The position numbers and the translations under genes are program-made. A stretch of 64,000 nucleotides of DNA. It comes from Pseudomonas asuensis (GTDB lineage: Bacteria > Pseudomonadota > Gammaproteobacteria > Pseudomonadales > Pseudomonadaceae). Location: the NCBI RefSeq assembly GCF_014646755.1, contig NZ_BMNW01000001.1:390039-454038 (forward strand). The letters run 5' to 3'. Positions 26,574 through 36,054 of the stretch are shown in pieces. How positions within the stretch are numbered: position 1 is the stretch's first letter; every line of letters starts with the position of its first letter. Under the pieces are notes generated by a model. The model was not told the origin of the DNA. It saw nothing but the letters and a program-made list of their open reading frames with translations, and did no database searches.

Positions 26574-27197
26574 TTACTTCTTGTCTCGCGTGATGTCCTT
26601 GTACCAGAGCGAGTGATGCTTCTTGGCCCACAGGAGGCTGACCTTACCGTGCAGCATGGCACCAATCGAACCCTTGATCCAGATACCGGCATAGATATGC
26701 ACGATGATCGACAGGATCAGCAGGAACGCTGCGGCCGCATGGGCCAGTGCCGCCAGACGGATGCCGCCAATCGGGAAGAAATGGCTGAAGTACTCACGCC
26801 AGATCACGATCCCGCTAAGCATCAGTACCAGCATGGAAGTTAGCAGTACCCAGAACAACACCTTCTGTCCCGGATTGTACTTACCGATCTCAGGCAATTT
26901 GTCCTCACGGTTGTTCAGCACGTCACCGATCTGCTTGACCCACTGCATATCCCGCTTTTCCAGGATATTGTGGTGCCAGAAGCGGATCACGAGTCCCATG
27001 AAGAACAGAAACATCGCCACGCCCATAAAGGGGTGAAGAATCCGTGTCCACGGCCCGCCGCCGAACAGGTTGGTCAGCCAGAACAGCGCTGGATGGAACA
27101 GCGCCAGCCCCGACAGGCCTGCCATGAAGAACAGTATAGCCACCGCCCAGTGATTGGTGCGCTCACTGGCACCATAACGAACGATCTCTTTTTTCAT
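26574..27197 (-). CDS. fdoI: Formate dehydrogenase gamma subunit, cytochrome b556
   Basis: A 207-residue integral membrane subunit with four transmembrane helices and the haem-ligand histidines expected in FdnI/FdoI: the early YGASERTNHWAVAILFFMAG, then HPFMGVAMFLFFMGLVIRFWHHN and the late ALAHAAAAFLLILSIIVHIYAG. It takes electrons from the FdoH iron-sulfur chain to quinone. It lies 47 bases after fdoH with a hairpin between. Confidence 0.95.
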   Translation of the reverse strand: MKKEIVRYGASERTNHWAVAILFFMAGLSGLALFHPALFWLTNLFGGGPWTRILHPFMGVAMFLFFMGLVIRFWHHNILEKRDMQWVKQIGDVLNNREDKLPEIGKYNPGQKVLFWVLLTSMLVLMLSGIVIWREYFSHFFPIGGIRLAALAHAAAAFLLILSIIVHIYAGIWIKGSIGAMLHGKVSLLWAKKHHSLWYKDITRDKK

Positions 27198-27244
27198 TTG
27201 AAGGCTCCTGGAGCGTCTCCCCCGCCTGCGAGGGAGACGTTATC

Positions 27245-28183
27245 TCAGCGTTTGGTCGGATCGAACGTCTTCACCGACGTGTCCTGGGACTTTTTCTCCA
27301 CCTGCTCGGCGGCAGCATCGTGATGAGCCTCATCCTCTTCGTCCGCACGGTTTGGTCCGATGCGTACGTAGTGGAAGAAGCCCGCCACCACCGCAGCGCC
27401 CATGGCAAGCAGCGACAAGGGCTTGGTGATGCCTTTCCACAGGCTTACCATCGGACTGATGGCCGGATCGTTAGGCAGGTTGTTGTACAACGCAGGCTGG
27501 TCGGCGTGGTGCAACACGTACATGACGTGCGTACCGCCTACACCCGCCGGGTCGTACAGACCAGCGTTCTCGTAACCACGGCTCTTCAGATCGACGATGC
27601 GCTCCTCGGCATGGTGCTTCATGTCTTCCTTGGTGCCGAACGTAATGGCACCCGTCGGACAGGTCTTCACACAGGCCGGCTCAAGCCCTACCGATACACG
27701 GTCGGAACACAGGGTGCACTTGTACGCCTTGTGATCCTTCTGCGAGATCCGTGGAATGTTGAACGGACAACCGGTAATGCAGTAGCCGCAGCCAATGCAA
27801 TGGTCCTGGTTGAAGTCAACGATACCGTTGGCATGCTGGACGATCGCTCCCGGGCTCGGGCACGCCTTGAGGCAGCCCGGCTCGGCGCAATGCATACAGC
27901 CGTCCTTACGAATCAGCCACTCCAGATCACCTACCTGGTTCTCATGCTCGGTAAAGCGCATGAGCGTCCAGGTATCGGAGGTCAGATCGGCCGGGTTGTC
28001 GTACGTACCATGGTTATGCCCCACTTCGTCACGCAGCTCGTTCCACTCTGAACACGCCACCTGGCAGGCCTTGCAGCCAATGCACTTGGAAACGTCGATC
28101 AGCTTGGCGACCTCATCTACCTGGCGGATAGAGGAAGGCGTAGTCGTCGTCGCGGATTGGGCAATGATTTGTTGAAGTGCCAT
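27245..28183 (-). CDS. fdoH: Formate dehydrogenase iron-sulfur (beta) subunit
   Basis: A 312-residue electron-transfer subunit with four [4Fe-4S] ferredoxin motifs: [51 protein letters not shown] and [21 protein letters not shown] single C-terminal membrane anchor ([18 protein letters not shown], about residues 258-275) matches FdnH/FdoH. It links the periplasmic FdoG catalytic subunit to the FdoI cytochrome. Its ATG directly follows the fdoG stop codon, so translation is coupled. Confidence 0.96.
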   Translation of the reverse strand: MALQQIIAQSATTTTPSSIRQVDEVAKLIDVSKCIGCKACQVACSEWNELRDEVGHNHGTYDNPADLTSDTWTLMRFTEHENQVGDLEWLIRKDGCMHCAEPGCLKACPSPGAIVQHANGIVDFNQDHCIGCGYCITGCPFNIPRISQKDHKAYKCTLCSDRVSVGLEPACVKTCPTGAITFGTKEDMKHHAEERIVDLKSRGYENAGLYDPAGVGGTHVMYVLHHADQPALYNNLPNDPAISPMVSLWKGITKPLSLLAMGAAVVAGFFHYVRIGPNRADEEDEAHHDAAAEQVEKKSQDTSVKTFDPTKR

Positions 28184-31100
28184 TTATGCCTTCTCCACGT
28201 TGACGAGGAACGATTTCGATTCGGGCGTTTGCGAGTTGCCATCGCCGACGAACGGAACCAGTGTGTTGGTCAGGTAGCCATGGCGCGTCAGACCCGAGAA
28301 GCCCCAGTGCAGCGGAATACCAATCTGGTGCACGGTCTGGCCGTTCACTTCCAAAGGTTTGATCCGCTTGGTCACCACCGCAACGGCTACGATGTAGCCA
28401 CGCTTGGAGCTCACCCGAACCTTGTCGCCTGCCGCAATACCCTTCTCCTTCGCCAAAACTTCGCCGATCTCGACGAACTGCTCAGGCTGGGCGATCGCAT
28501 TCAAACGGCAATGCTTGGTCCAGAAGTGGAAGTGCTCCGTCAAACGGTACGTGGTCGCCGCATATGGGAACTTGTCGGCCTTGCCGAACGATTCCCATAC
28601 GGAAGGCAGCACACGGGCGGCCGGGTTACTGATCACCTTGTTGTTCTTCGGATGCATCGGGTTAACCCCGATCGGCGTCTCGAAGGGTTCATAGTGCTCA
28701 GGGAACGGACCTTCGGCCATCTTGTCGACAGCGAAGAAGCGCGCTACACCTTCCGGGTTCATGATGAACGGATTCATACCGGCTTCCGGTGCGCTGTCCG
28801 GCTTGAAGTCCGGAACGTCTGCACCACCCCAGTTTTTACCGTTCCACCAGACCAGCTTCTTGTCCGGTCCCCATGGCTTGCCACTTGGGTCAGCCGAGGC
28901 ACGGTTGTACAGAATCCGGCGGTTCATCGGCCAGGCCCACGCCCAACCCAGACTCTGTCCGACACCATAGGGATCGCTGTTGTCACGGCGTGCCATCTGG
29001 TTGCCTTGCTCGGTCCAGCTACCACAGAAGATCCAGCAGCCCGACGCGGTCGTACCATCATCCTTGAGCTGTGCAAAGCCAGACAGCTGCTGACCAGCCT
29101 TGGCAACCACAGCGCCAGTGGCATCGGTCACGTCCTTGACGGCATACCCGTTGAACTCCTTGGCCAGCTCCTCAGGAGACGGCTCATGTGGAATCTTGTA
29201 CGGCCAGTTCAGGTTCAGGATCGGATCCGGGTAGGCACCACCTTCCGAGCGATACATCTCGCGCAGCTTGAGGAAGATTTCCGACATGATGGTCACGTCA
29301 GTACGCGCCTCACCGGGTGCTTCAGCGCCTTTCCAGTGCCACTGCAACCAACGGCTACTGTTGACCAGGGAGCCATCTTCTTCAGCGAAGCACGTCGTTG
29401 GCAGACGGAACACCGCGGTCTTGATGCTGGCAGTATCAACGTTGTTGTACTCGCCGGCATTACGCCAGAACTCGGAGGTTTCGGTTGCCAGCGGATCCAT
29501 GATGACCAGCCACTTCAACTTGGCAAGCGCAGCTACTACGCGATTCTTGTCTGGCAACGATGCGATCGGGTTGAAGCCTTGGCAGAAATAGCCACGGACT
29601 TCGCCACGAGACATCATGTCGAACATCTTCATCACGTCATAACCGGCGCCCGGTACATCCAGCTTGGGCAGATAGTCGTAGCACCAGTTGTTTTCAGCCG
29701 TCGCCGCATCGCCATACCAAGCCTTCATCAGGCTGACATGGAACTTGCCGTAGTTCTGCCAATAGGACATCTGGCCAGGACGAAGCGGCTTTAGGGCACG
29801 CTTGGTGATATAGGCATTGAAGTCCTGCTCACCATCATTGCCAAGGGTCATGTAACCCGGCAGAAGGTTCGACAGCAGACCCAGATCGGTCAGGCCCTGA
29901 ATATTGGAGTGACCGCGCAGTGCGTTCACGCCGCCACCCGGCAGCCCAACGTTACCCAGCAGCAGCTGGACCATCGCCGCCGTACGGATGATCTGCGCAC
30001 CCACAGAGTGCTGCGTCCAACCCAGGGCGTACAGAATGGTCATGGTCTTGCCAGGCTGCGAGGTCTCAGCGATTTCCGCCCAGATCTTTAGCATACGGTC
30101 CTGCGGCATACCGCAGATATTGCTGGCAACGTCCGGTGTGTAACGGCTGTAGTGCTTCTTCATCAGCTGGAAGACGCAACGCGGGTGCTCTAGAGTCGGA
30201 TCGACCTTGGCAAAACCGTCCGCGCCCTTTTCATAGCTCCAGGTGGACTTGTCGCTATAGGTGCGCTTCTCAGCGTTGTAACCACTGAACAGGCCGTCTT
30301 CGAACGTGAAACCTTCGTTCACGATAAAGGAGACGTCAGTGTAGTTACGAACGTATTCGTGCTGAATCTTGTCGTTTGTGATCAGGTAATTGATCAAACC
30401 GCCCAGGAACGCAATGTCCGAGCCGGTACGAATCGGCGCGTAGTAATCCGATACGGAAGCCGTACGGGTATAACGCGGATCGACTACGATCAGGCGTGCC
30501 TTGTTATGGGCCTTCGCTTCGGTCACCCACTTGAAACCGCACGGGTGCGCTTCAGCGGCGTTTCCGCCCATCACCAGAATCAGGTTGGCATTACGAATAT
30601 CTGTCCAGGTATTCGTCATGGCGCCACGGCCATATGTCGGGGCAAGACTTGCCACCGTCGGGCCGTGTCAAACGCGAGCTTGGTTATCGAAACCGACTAG
30701 ACCAAGGTTACGAACGACTTTCTGAGTCAGATAACCGGCTTCGTTAGAAGCAGCAGACGCCGCCAGGAAGCCAACGGACGTCCAACGGTTAACCGTTTGG
30801 CCCTGGTCATTCTTGGAGATAAAGTTGGCGTCACGCTCTTCCTTGACCAGTTTGACGATGCGCTCCATCGCCTCTTCCCAGGAAATGCGCTTCCACTCAT
30901 TGGAGCCTGCTTCACGCACTTCAGGGTATTTCAGTCGATTCGGACTGTGGATGAAGTCCAGCAGACCGGCGCCTTTCGGACACAGCGTACCGCGGTTCAC
31001 CGGATGATCCGCATCGCCTTCGATATGAATGATGTTTTGCGCAACGTTTTTGGCCTTATCGCCATGGCTGTACATAACCAAGCCACAACCTACAGAGCAA

Positions 31101-31258
31101 TAAGGGCAGGTGTTACGCGTTTCGATGGTGCGCGCCAGTTTGAAATGGCGCACCTGTTCGGCAAAAGCTGGCGTTGGTGCCATGCCTAGTGCCGCCAGGC
31201 TAGATCCTGCAAGGCCGATACCCGCGACCTTGAAGAATTGCCGACGGTTCATATCCAC
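28184..31258 (-). CDS. fdoG: Selenocysteine formate dehydrogenase, catalytic (alpha) subunit
   Basis: About 1024 residues when the UGA at 30668-30670 is read as selenocysteine (residue 197, within ARV-Sec-HGPTVASLAP). Frame, family context and a SECIS hairpin all agree. The start is the GTG at 31258 (AGGAG six bases ahead), giving MDMNRRQFFKVAGIGLAGSS, a twin-arginine signal. Then come NTCPYCSVGCGL (a [4Fe-4S] site) and long Mo/W-bis-MGD domains. It oxidises periplasmic formate to CO2 in the FdoGHI complex. An automated caller that stops at UGA would split it into two false genes (31312-30668 and 30655-28184). Confidence 0.96.
30625..30670 (-). promoter_or_regulatory. Selenocysteine codon and SECIS element of fdoG
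   Basis: Directly after the UGA the minus strand reads CACGGCC (plus 30661-30667), which pairs with GGCCGTG (plus 30625-30631). The apex is GGCA-AGTCT-TGCC (plus 30641-30653), whose GUCU loop core matches the fdhF/fdnG SECIS recognised by SelB. The apical stem lies the usual 15-25 bases from the UGA. Confidence 0.92.
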
Positions 31259-31729
31259 GTCTTGACTCCTCATCAGAAGTGAAGTGCGATTCTTCGCCGC
31301 ACCCCTGAGCAAAATATAACCAATCGAAGCGATGGCAACTAGCCATTTATCCAGTTATTTTGCTCTTTTGGGAACTTTCGCAGTACACCTCTGTCCTAGG
31401 CGCGCTCCGAAACCTCTGATTTTGTTATCGGCCTAATACAGCATGTCTTTAATGCTGTCTGCACCTTTTTACATTTTGTGTTAAGGTTTCCCCCTCGTTT
31501 ATTTCGAAGGCTGAAGACAGGTCTAATGACACTGCTTAACCCTCATCATTGGCTGCCCACGCCGCCATAGCGTTCTCCCCCTCCGCCTGTGCCACTGACG
31601 CTGGAAGCCCCCGTCAGTACGGTATTTGTTGCGCGCCTTTCAGGCCCCTCACTTTTCCTGTTCAACGTGTCAATAACCTTTGCCGTTTGCTCGGCAGGCA
31701 GGTTATGGCTATTTGCTTTGGTAACTGCA
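31259..31729. other. Divergent control region between fdoG and the SulP gene, no gene seen
   Basis: About 470 bases. It holds a 10-base inverted repeat, GAGCAAAATA (31307-31316) with TATTTTGCTC (31356-31365), upstream of fdoG, and a small hairpin ACAGCAT (31438-31444) with ATGCTGT (31452-31458) followed by CTGCACCTTTTT. Overlapping short frames in 31546-31746 have no ribosome sites or family features. No clear Anr/Fnr site (TTGAT-N4-ATCAA) was seen. Confidence 0.5.
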
Positions 31730-33214
31730 ATGTTGCATACCCTCAAGAATCACTGGCTCTACAACCTGCGAGGCGACATTCTTGCCGGCTTGGTCGTTGC
31801 TCTGGCACTCATTCCGGAAGCCATCGCTTTTTCCATCATCGCAGGCGTCGACCCCAAGATCGGCCTGTATGCGTCTTTCTGTATCGCCGTGACCATTGCG
31901 TTTGCAGGCGGCCGCCCCGGCATGATTTCTGCTGCAACCGGTGCTACTGCCCTGCTGATGACAACGCTGGTACGCGACCACGGGTTGCAATATCTGCTAG
32001 CGGCTACGCTCCTTACGGGCGTTATCCAAATCGTTGTTGGCTATTTGAAGCTAGGCTCGCTGATGCGCTTTGTCTCACGCTCCGTAGTGACCGGGTTCGT
32101 GAATGCGCTGGCCATTCTGATTTTCATGGCGCAGTTACCTGAGCTGACCCATGTCACCTGGCACGTATACGCCCTGACAATTGCAGGCCTTGGCATCATT
32201 TATCTGTTTCCCTACGTACCCAAGATAGGCAGGATTATTCCTTCTCCACTTGTCTGCATCCTGCTGCTGACGGCCCTCTCGATGTACTTGGGCCTGGAAG
32301 TAAGGACCGTAGGTGACATGGGCGAACTGCCGAACAGCCTTCCGGTTTTCCTGCTACCAGATGTACCGCTTAATCTGGATACCTTGATGATCATCCTTCC
32401 CTACTCTGCCGCCATTGCAGTGGTAGGACTGTTGGAATCCATGATGACCGCAACCATTGTGGATGATCTGACTGACACCTCCAGCGACAAGAACCGTGAG
32501 TGCAAGGGCCAAGGGCTGGCCAATATCGTTTCAGGCTTGCTTGGAGGCATGGCTGGCTGCGCAATGATCGGTCAGTCCGTCATCAATGTGAAATCCGGTG
32601 GCCGTTCGCGGCTGTCTACTCTGGTAGCGGGTGTATTCCTGCTTATCCTGGTGGTTTTCCTTGGAGACTGGGTCTCTCGTATTCCCATGGCTGCACTGGT
32701 TGCCGTCATGATCATGGTCTCTATCGGCACCTTTAGCTGGGACTCGATCCGTAATCTGAAAAAATACCCGCTCTCTACCAACATAGTGATGCTGGTCACC
32801 GTGGCTGTGGTGGTTTTCACACACAACCTTGCCTTTGGTGTACTCACCGGCGTGCTGCTGGCTTCTCTGTTTTTTGCCAATAAGGTGGCGTTTTATCTGC
32901 AGGTAGAGAGTCGCTTGGAGAAAGGGCAAAAACGAATCTACAACGTAAAAGGACAGGTTTTCTTCGCATCGACTACCCGCTTCAATGCAGCATTCGATCT
33001 GAAAGAAGCAGTTTCTCATGTCTTGATTGATTTAACCCATGCTCACTTCTGGGATATCACAGCCGTCTCGGCACTGGATGCCGTAGTTCTCAAATTCCGC
33101 CGGGAAGGTGCGCATGTGGATGTGATTGGCCTGAATCAGGCCAGCGCTACGCTGGTTGACCGTTTTGGCGTTCATGACAAACCGGACGCAGCTGACAAAC
33201 TGACGGGCCACTAG
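31730..33214 (+). CDS. SulP-family anion transporter (STAS domain)
   Basis: A 494-residue SLC26/SulP carrier. Early helices hold the sulfate-transporter signature area ([20 protein letters not shown] and [14 protein letters not shown]), there are about 10-12 membrane helices, and residues about 395-490 form a cytoplasmic STAS domain ([26 protein letters not shown]). SulP proteins move sulfate, bicarbonate or dicarboxylates; no carbonic anhydrase lies nearby to favour bicarbonate. The frame is open to a GTG at 31589 but the added residues are unlike SulP; the ATG at 31730 is chosen, though its ribosome site is weak. A universal stress protein follows 38 bases later. Confidence 0.88.
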   Translation: MLHTLKNHWLYNLRGDILAGLVVALALIPEAIAFSIIAGVDPKIGLYASFCIAVTIAFAGGRPGMISAATGATALLMTTLVRDHGLQYLLAATLLTGVIQIVVGYLKLGSLMRFVSRSVVTGFVNALAILIFMAQLPELTHVTWHVYALTIAGLGIIYLFPYVPKIGRIIPSPLVCILLLTALSMYLGLEVRTVGDMGELPNSLPVFLLPDVPLNLDTLMIILPYSAAIAVVGLLESMMTATIVDDLTDTSSDKNRECKGQGLANIVSGLLGGMAGCAMIGQSVINVKSGGRSRLSTLVAGVFLLILVVFLGDWVSRIPMAALVAVMIMVSIGTFSWDSIRNLKKYPLSTNIVMLVTVAVVVFTHNLAFGVLTGVLLASLFFANKVAFYLQVESRLEKGQKRIYNVKGQVFFASTTRFNAAFDLKEAVSHVLIDLTHAHFWDITAVSALDAVVLKFRREGAHVDVIGLNQASATLVDRFGVHDKPDAADKLTGH

Positions 33215-33252
33215 GCATCATGCATCTGAATGCTACTGATCGAGGAACGGTA

Positions 33253-34101
33253 ATGAACAGGATCATCGCCTGCATCGATGGCTCTCCTGCTACACGAGGT
33301 GTTTGTGATTATGCTGCCTGGGCCAGCCTGAAACTGGATACCCCTATCAGCCTGCTGCATGTGCTGGACCGCAAACACTACCCTGCCGATTCGGACCTGA
33401 GCGGCACTATCGGGCTGGGCAGTCGGGAACACCTGCTGGACGAGCTGGCCAAGCTGGATGAGAAGCGCAGAGGGTTGGGACTTAAGCAGGGGCAGCTCCT
33501 GCTTGAGGCGGCTCAGGAACATGTCACCAAGCTAGGCGCCCAAAAGACCGATACGCTGCAAAGGCATGGCGACTTCCTGGACACACTTCAGGACATGCAG
33601 GCGCAAAGCGCACTTCTTGTCATGGGCCGACTGGGCGAGGAAACACCGCCGGAGCGACTTATCGGTAGCCACCTGGAAAGCGCCCTTCGCGCCCTGACAC
33701 GCCCGATCCTTGTCACACCGGTAGCATTCGAAATCCCTCAGCGTGCAATGCTGGCCTTTGATAACAGCAACAGCGCGCGAAAGGCTCTGGAAATGATGGC
33801 AGAAAGCCCGCTCTTCCAAGATCTGGAATGCCACATCGTAACCGTTGGAAAGGATAACGCCGAAAACCGTCAGCCACAGGAAGATGCAGCTACTATCCTG
33901 CGCTCCATTGGCTTGAATGTCGTGACCGCTATCGTCGAGGGCGACGTAGAGCTTGCATTGGAAAAATACCGTAAGCAGCAGGAGATTGGCCTGACCGTCA
34001 TGGGTGCTTACGGACACTCTCGGTTACGGCACTTCTTCATGGGTAGCAACACTGGCAATATGTTGCGGACTGCCGGGGGCGCGTTACTGGTGGTGCGCTA
34101 A
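33253..34101 (+). CDS. Tandem-domain universal stress protein (UspA family)
   Basis: A 282-residue protein of two Usp domains. The first (about 1-140) begins MNRIIACIDGSPATRGVCDY. The second (about 145-280) ends with the ATP-binding-type motif GAYGHSRLRHFFMGSNTGNM, matching G-2X-G-9X-G-S. GAGG precedes the ATG at 33253. It follows the SulP gene and is probably co-transcribed; SulP-Usp gene pairs are common in Pseudomonas and suggest nucleotide-linked control of the transporter. Its last 18 bases overlap the end of the convergent VOC gene. Confidence 0.88.
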   Translation: MNRIIACIDGSPATRGVCDYAAWASLKLDTPISLLHVLDRKHYPADSDLSGTIGLGSREHLLDELAKLDEKRRGLGLKQGQLLLEAAQEHVTKLGAQKTDTLQRHGDFLDTLQDMQAQSALLVMGRLGEETPPERLIGSHLESALRALTRPILVTPVAFEIPQRAMLAFDNSNSARKALEMMAESPLFQDLECHIVTVGKDNAENRQPQEDAATILRSIGLNVVTAIVEGDVELALEKYRKQQEIGLTVMGAYGHSRLRHFFMGSNTGNMLRTAGGALLVVR

Positions 34102-34500
34102 AGGCAGTCCCTCAGCGCATACAAAGCACAGCTTGTTGCCCTCAGGGTCACGGCAGTACGCGCCGTAATAGTCCGGTGCGTACTGTGCCCGCAACCCGGG
34201 AGCGCCTTCATCGGAGCCACCCTGGAGCAATGCCTGGCGCCATGCAGCATCCACGGCTGCCTGTGACGGCGCCGCAAAACTTACCTGCGTCCCATTACCT
34301 GCCGAAGCGGGCTGTCCGTTAAAAGGGAACTGGACCCAGAATTGCGGCCATCGCTGTCCGGGATACTGCCAACCAGCCCCTTCAGGGCCACCATCCTCTT
34401 CGTCTGCCATACGAATCATGCCTAGCTCACTCAATACGGCATTATAAAAAGCCGTCATGCGGGGCAGGTCATGGATGCCGATTTGGATGTGACTGAACAT
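34084..34500 (-). CDS. VOC-superfamily (glyoxalase/bleomycin-resistance fold) protein
   Basis: A 138-residue small protein beginning MFSHIQIGIHDLPRMTAFYN, the first beta-alpha unit of the VOC fold, ending YGAYCRDPEGNKLCFVC, the final unit with the metal-side Glu replaced by a conserved D-P-E-G-N-K loop. Members of this subgroup are annotated only as glyoxalase-like; the substrate is unknown. GGAGG five bases before the ATG at 34500 fixes the start over the longer frame from 34542. Its 3' end overlaps the Usp gene tail to tail by 18 bases. Confidence 0.85.
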   Translation of the reverse strand: MFSHIQIGIHDLPRMTAFYNAVLSELGMIRMADEEDGGPEGAGWQYPGQRWPQFWVQFPFNGQPASAGNGTQVSFAAPSQAAVDAAWRQALLQGGSDEGAPGLRAQYAPDYYGAYCRDPEGNKLCFVCAEGLPLAHHQ

Positions 34501-34548
34501 GGGTGCCTCCACCAGAAGAATTCTTTTCAGCCTAGCAGGCAACTGCTC

Positions 34549-35859
34549 TCAGCGGTTCACGACCTTGGCAGGCAGCGCCAGCACCAGCAGGCAGCTCAGC
34601 AGCAGCGAGCCGGCAAAGCACCAGAGCGCTACGGCACTGCTATGGGTCAGGTCCAGTACAATTCCCATCAGGGAATTACTGACCAACCCCGCAATATTGG
34701 CCAAGGAGCAAGCCAGTGCAAACCCGGTCGCCGCAGCGGTGCCTTTGAGAAAGGTTGCCGGCAGACTGAAAAACACCGGAACAGCCCCAATGATAGCGGC
34801 CGAAGCGACCCCGAACAGCAGCACCAGCATGGTCACATCCTTGGCGAAAAAAGTGCTCATGAAGAGTGCAGCAGCCCCTATGACAAAGGGCACGATAATG
34901 TGCCAACGGCGCTCCCGAAAGCGGTCCGAACTCGCACCGATGACCAACATCCCGACCAGCCCCATGAGGCTTGGAATGGCAGTGAGCAATCCAATCTGTA
35001 CTGTATCGGTAACGCCGGCCCCTTTGATGAAAGTTGGCAGCCAGAACCCCATGGCGTAGGCGCAGAGCAGTATCGAAAAGTCGATCCCGCCCAGCATCCA
35101 TACCTTGATATCCCAGAAGCCGTCACGAAAACGGTAAGGCGTATTCGGCCGATCGGCCTCGTCCTCTGCCAGCTTCTGCACAAGTCCATGCTTCTGCTCA
35201 GTGCTTAGCCATGCCGCCTCGCCAATATTATTAGGCAGCATCCAGAAGGTCAGAATACCCAAAACAACTGTAGGCACGGCCTCTAGCAGAAACAGCCATT
35301 GCCAGCCCTGCAAGCCATTGACCTGATGGAAGTGACTCATGATCCAGCCCGATACTGGTGCACCAATCACGCTCGACAGCGGCAAGCCAATCATGAACAG
35401 CGCAATGACCCGACTTCGACGGTACGTAGGAAACCATTGGGTGAGATAAAACAGGACACCCGGCAGAAAGCCCGCCTCGGCAGCGCCCAGGAAAAAACGC
35501 AGAACATAGAACTGCCACGCCTCGGTCACAAGCATTGTGGCACCTGACAGCAACCCCCAGGTGATCATGATCCGGGCAATCCAGATTCGAGCTCCGACAC
35601 GTTCCAGCACCAGATTGCTGGGTACCTCGAAGAGGATATAACCCACAAAGAACAGCCCTGCCCCCAAACCATAGGCGGTCTCGGAGAGGTGCAGTTGGTC
35701 AAGCATTTGCAATTTTGCAAAGCCGATGTTGATACGGTCCAGGTAGGCCGCCAGATAACAGAAACAGAGAAAAGGAATGAGCCGCCAGATGACAATGCGG
35801 TAAGTACCCGCCTCATCAAAGGTATGAAGCTGGGAGGACCCGTGGCGCACATCCGGCAT
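34549..35859 (-). CDS. MFS transporter, anion:cation symporter (ACS) family
   Basis: A 436-residue 12-helix permease. The ACS marks are clear: CYLAAYLDRINIGFAKLQM after helix 1, GYILFEVPSNLVLERVGAR in loop 2-3, FLLGAAEAGFLPGVLFYL near helix 4-5 and PTYRRSRVIALFMIGLPLS. Relatives carry hexuronates, phthalate, tartrate or nicotinate, so an organic anion is likely. AAGGA six bases before the ATG at 35859 sets the start; the frame is open upstream to 35940. No catabolic genes lie beside it, so the substrate cannot be guessed from context; kdgD is 35 kb away. Confidence 0.87.
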   Translation of the reverse strand: MPDVRHGSSQLHTFDEAGTYRIVIWRLIPFLCFCYLAAYLDRINIGFAKLQMLDQLHLSETAYGLGAGLFFVGYILFEVPSNLVLERVGARIWIARIMITWGLLSGATMLVTEAWQFYVLRFFLGAAEAGFLPGVLFYLTQWFPTYRRSRVIALFMIGLPLSSVIGAPVSGWIMSHFHQVNGLQGWQWLFLLEAVPTVVLGILTFWMLPNNIGEAAWLSTEQKHGLVQKLAEDEADRPNTPYRFRDGFWDIKVWMLGGIDFSILLCAYAMGFWLPTFIKGAGVTDTVQIGLLTAIPSLMGLVGMLVIGASSDRFRERRWHIIVPFVIGAAALFMSTFFAKDVTMLVLLFGVASAAIIGAVPVFFSLPATFLKGTAAATGFALACSLANIAGLVSNSLMGIVLDLTHSSAVALWCFAGSLLLSCLLVLALPAKVVNR

Positions 35860-36011
35860 ACACATTCCTTTTAAGCGAGTGCCATGGGACGGCCCCTGGC
35901 AGACAGCGTGGGAGGCTATTTTTTTAACGACGCCCAGCACAAGAGCGGTCTCATGCAGCGCCTTCCAAGAGTGGCTGGAGAGCTTATCGAGTTATCGACA
36001 AAGCGCAACTA

Positions 36012-36042
36012 GCCGCTTCCCTTTCACACAAAGGGAAACGGC
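36012..36042 (-). terminator. Hairpin after piuB
   Basis: GCCG (36012-36015) with CGGC (36039-36042) and TTCCCTTT (36017-36024) with AAAGGGAA (36030-36037), one C/A mismatch and loop CACAC. It lies 13 bases past the piuB stop. No T-run follows on the minus strand, so it is an atypical terminator. Confidence 0.45.
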
Positions 36043-36054
36043 CAATGGATAACG

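Noticed and set aside
28157-29794. 545-codon open frame on the plus strand
   Set aside because: It is the antisense shadow of fdoG and fdoH ends, a common effect of codon bias; no ribosome site and no family motif.
30668-30670. Stop codon inside fdoG as a nonsense mutation
   Set aside because: The codon is at the known Sec position, a SECIS follows, and selA, selB and selC are adjacent.
31549-32142. 197-codon plus-strand frame upstream of and overlapping the SulP gene
   Set aside because: Overlaps SulP in another frame, rich in rare-looking composition, no ribosome site.
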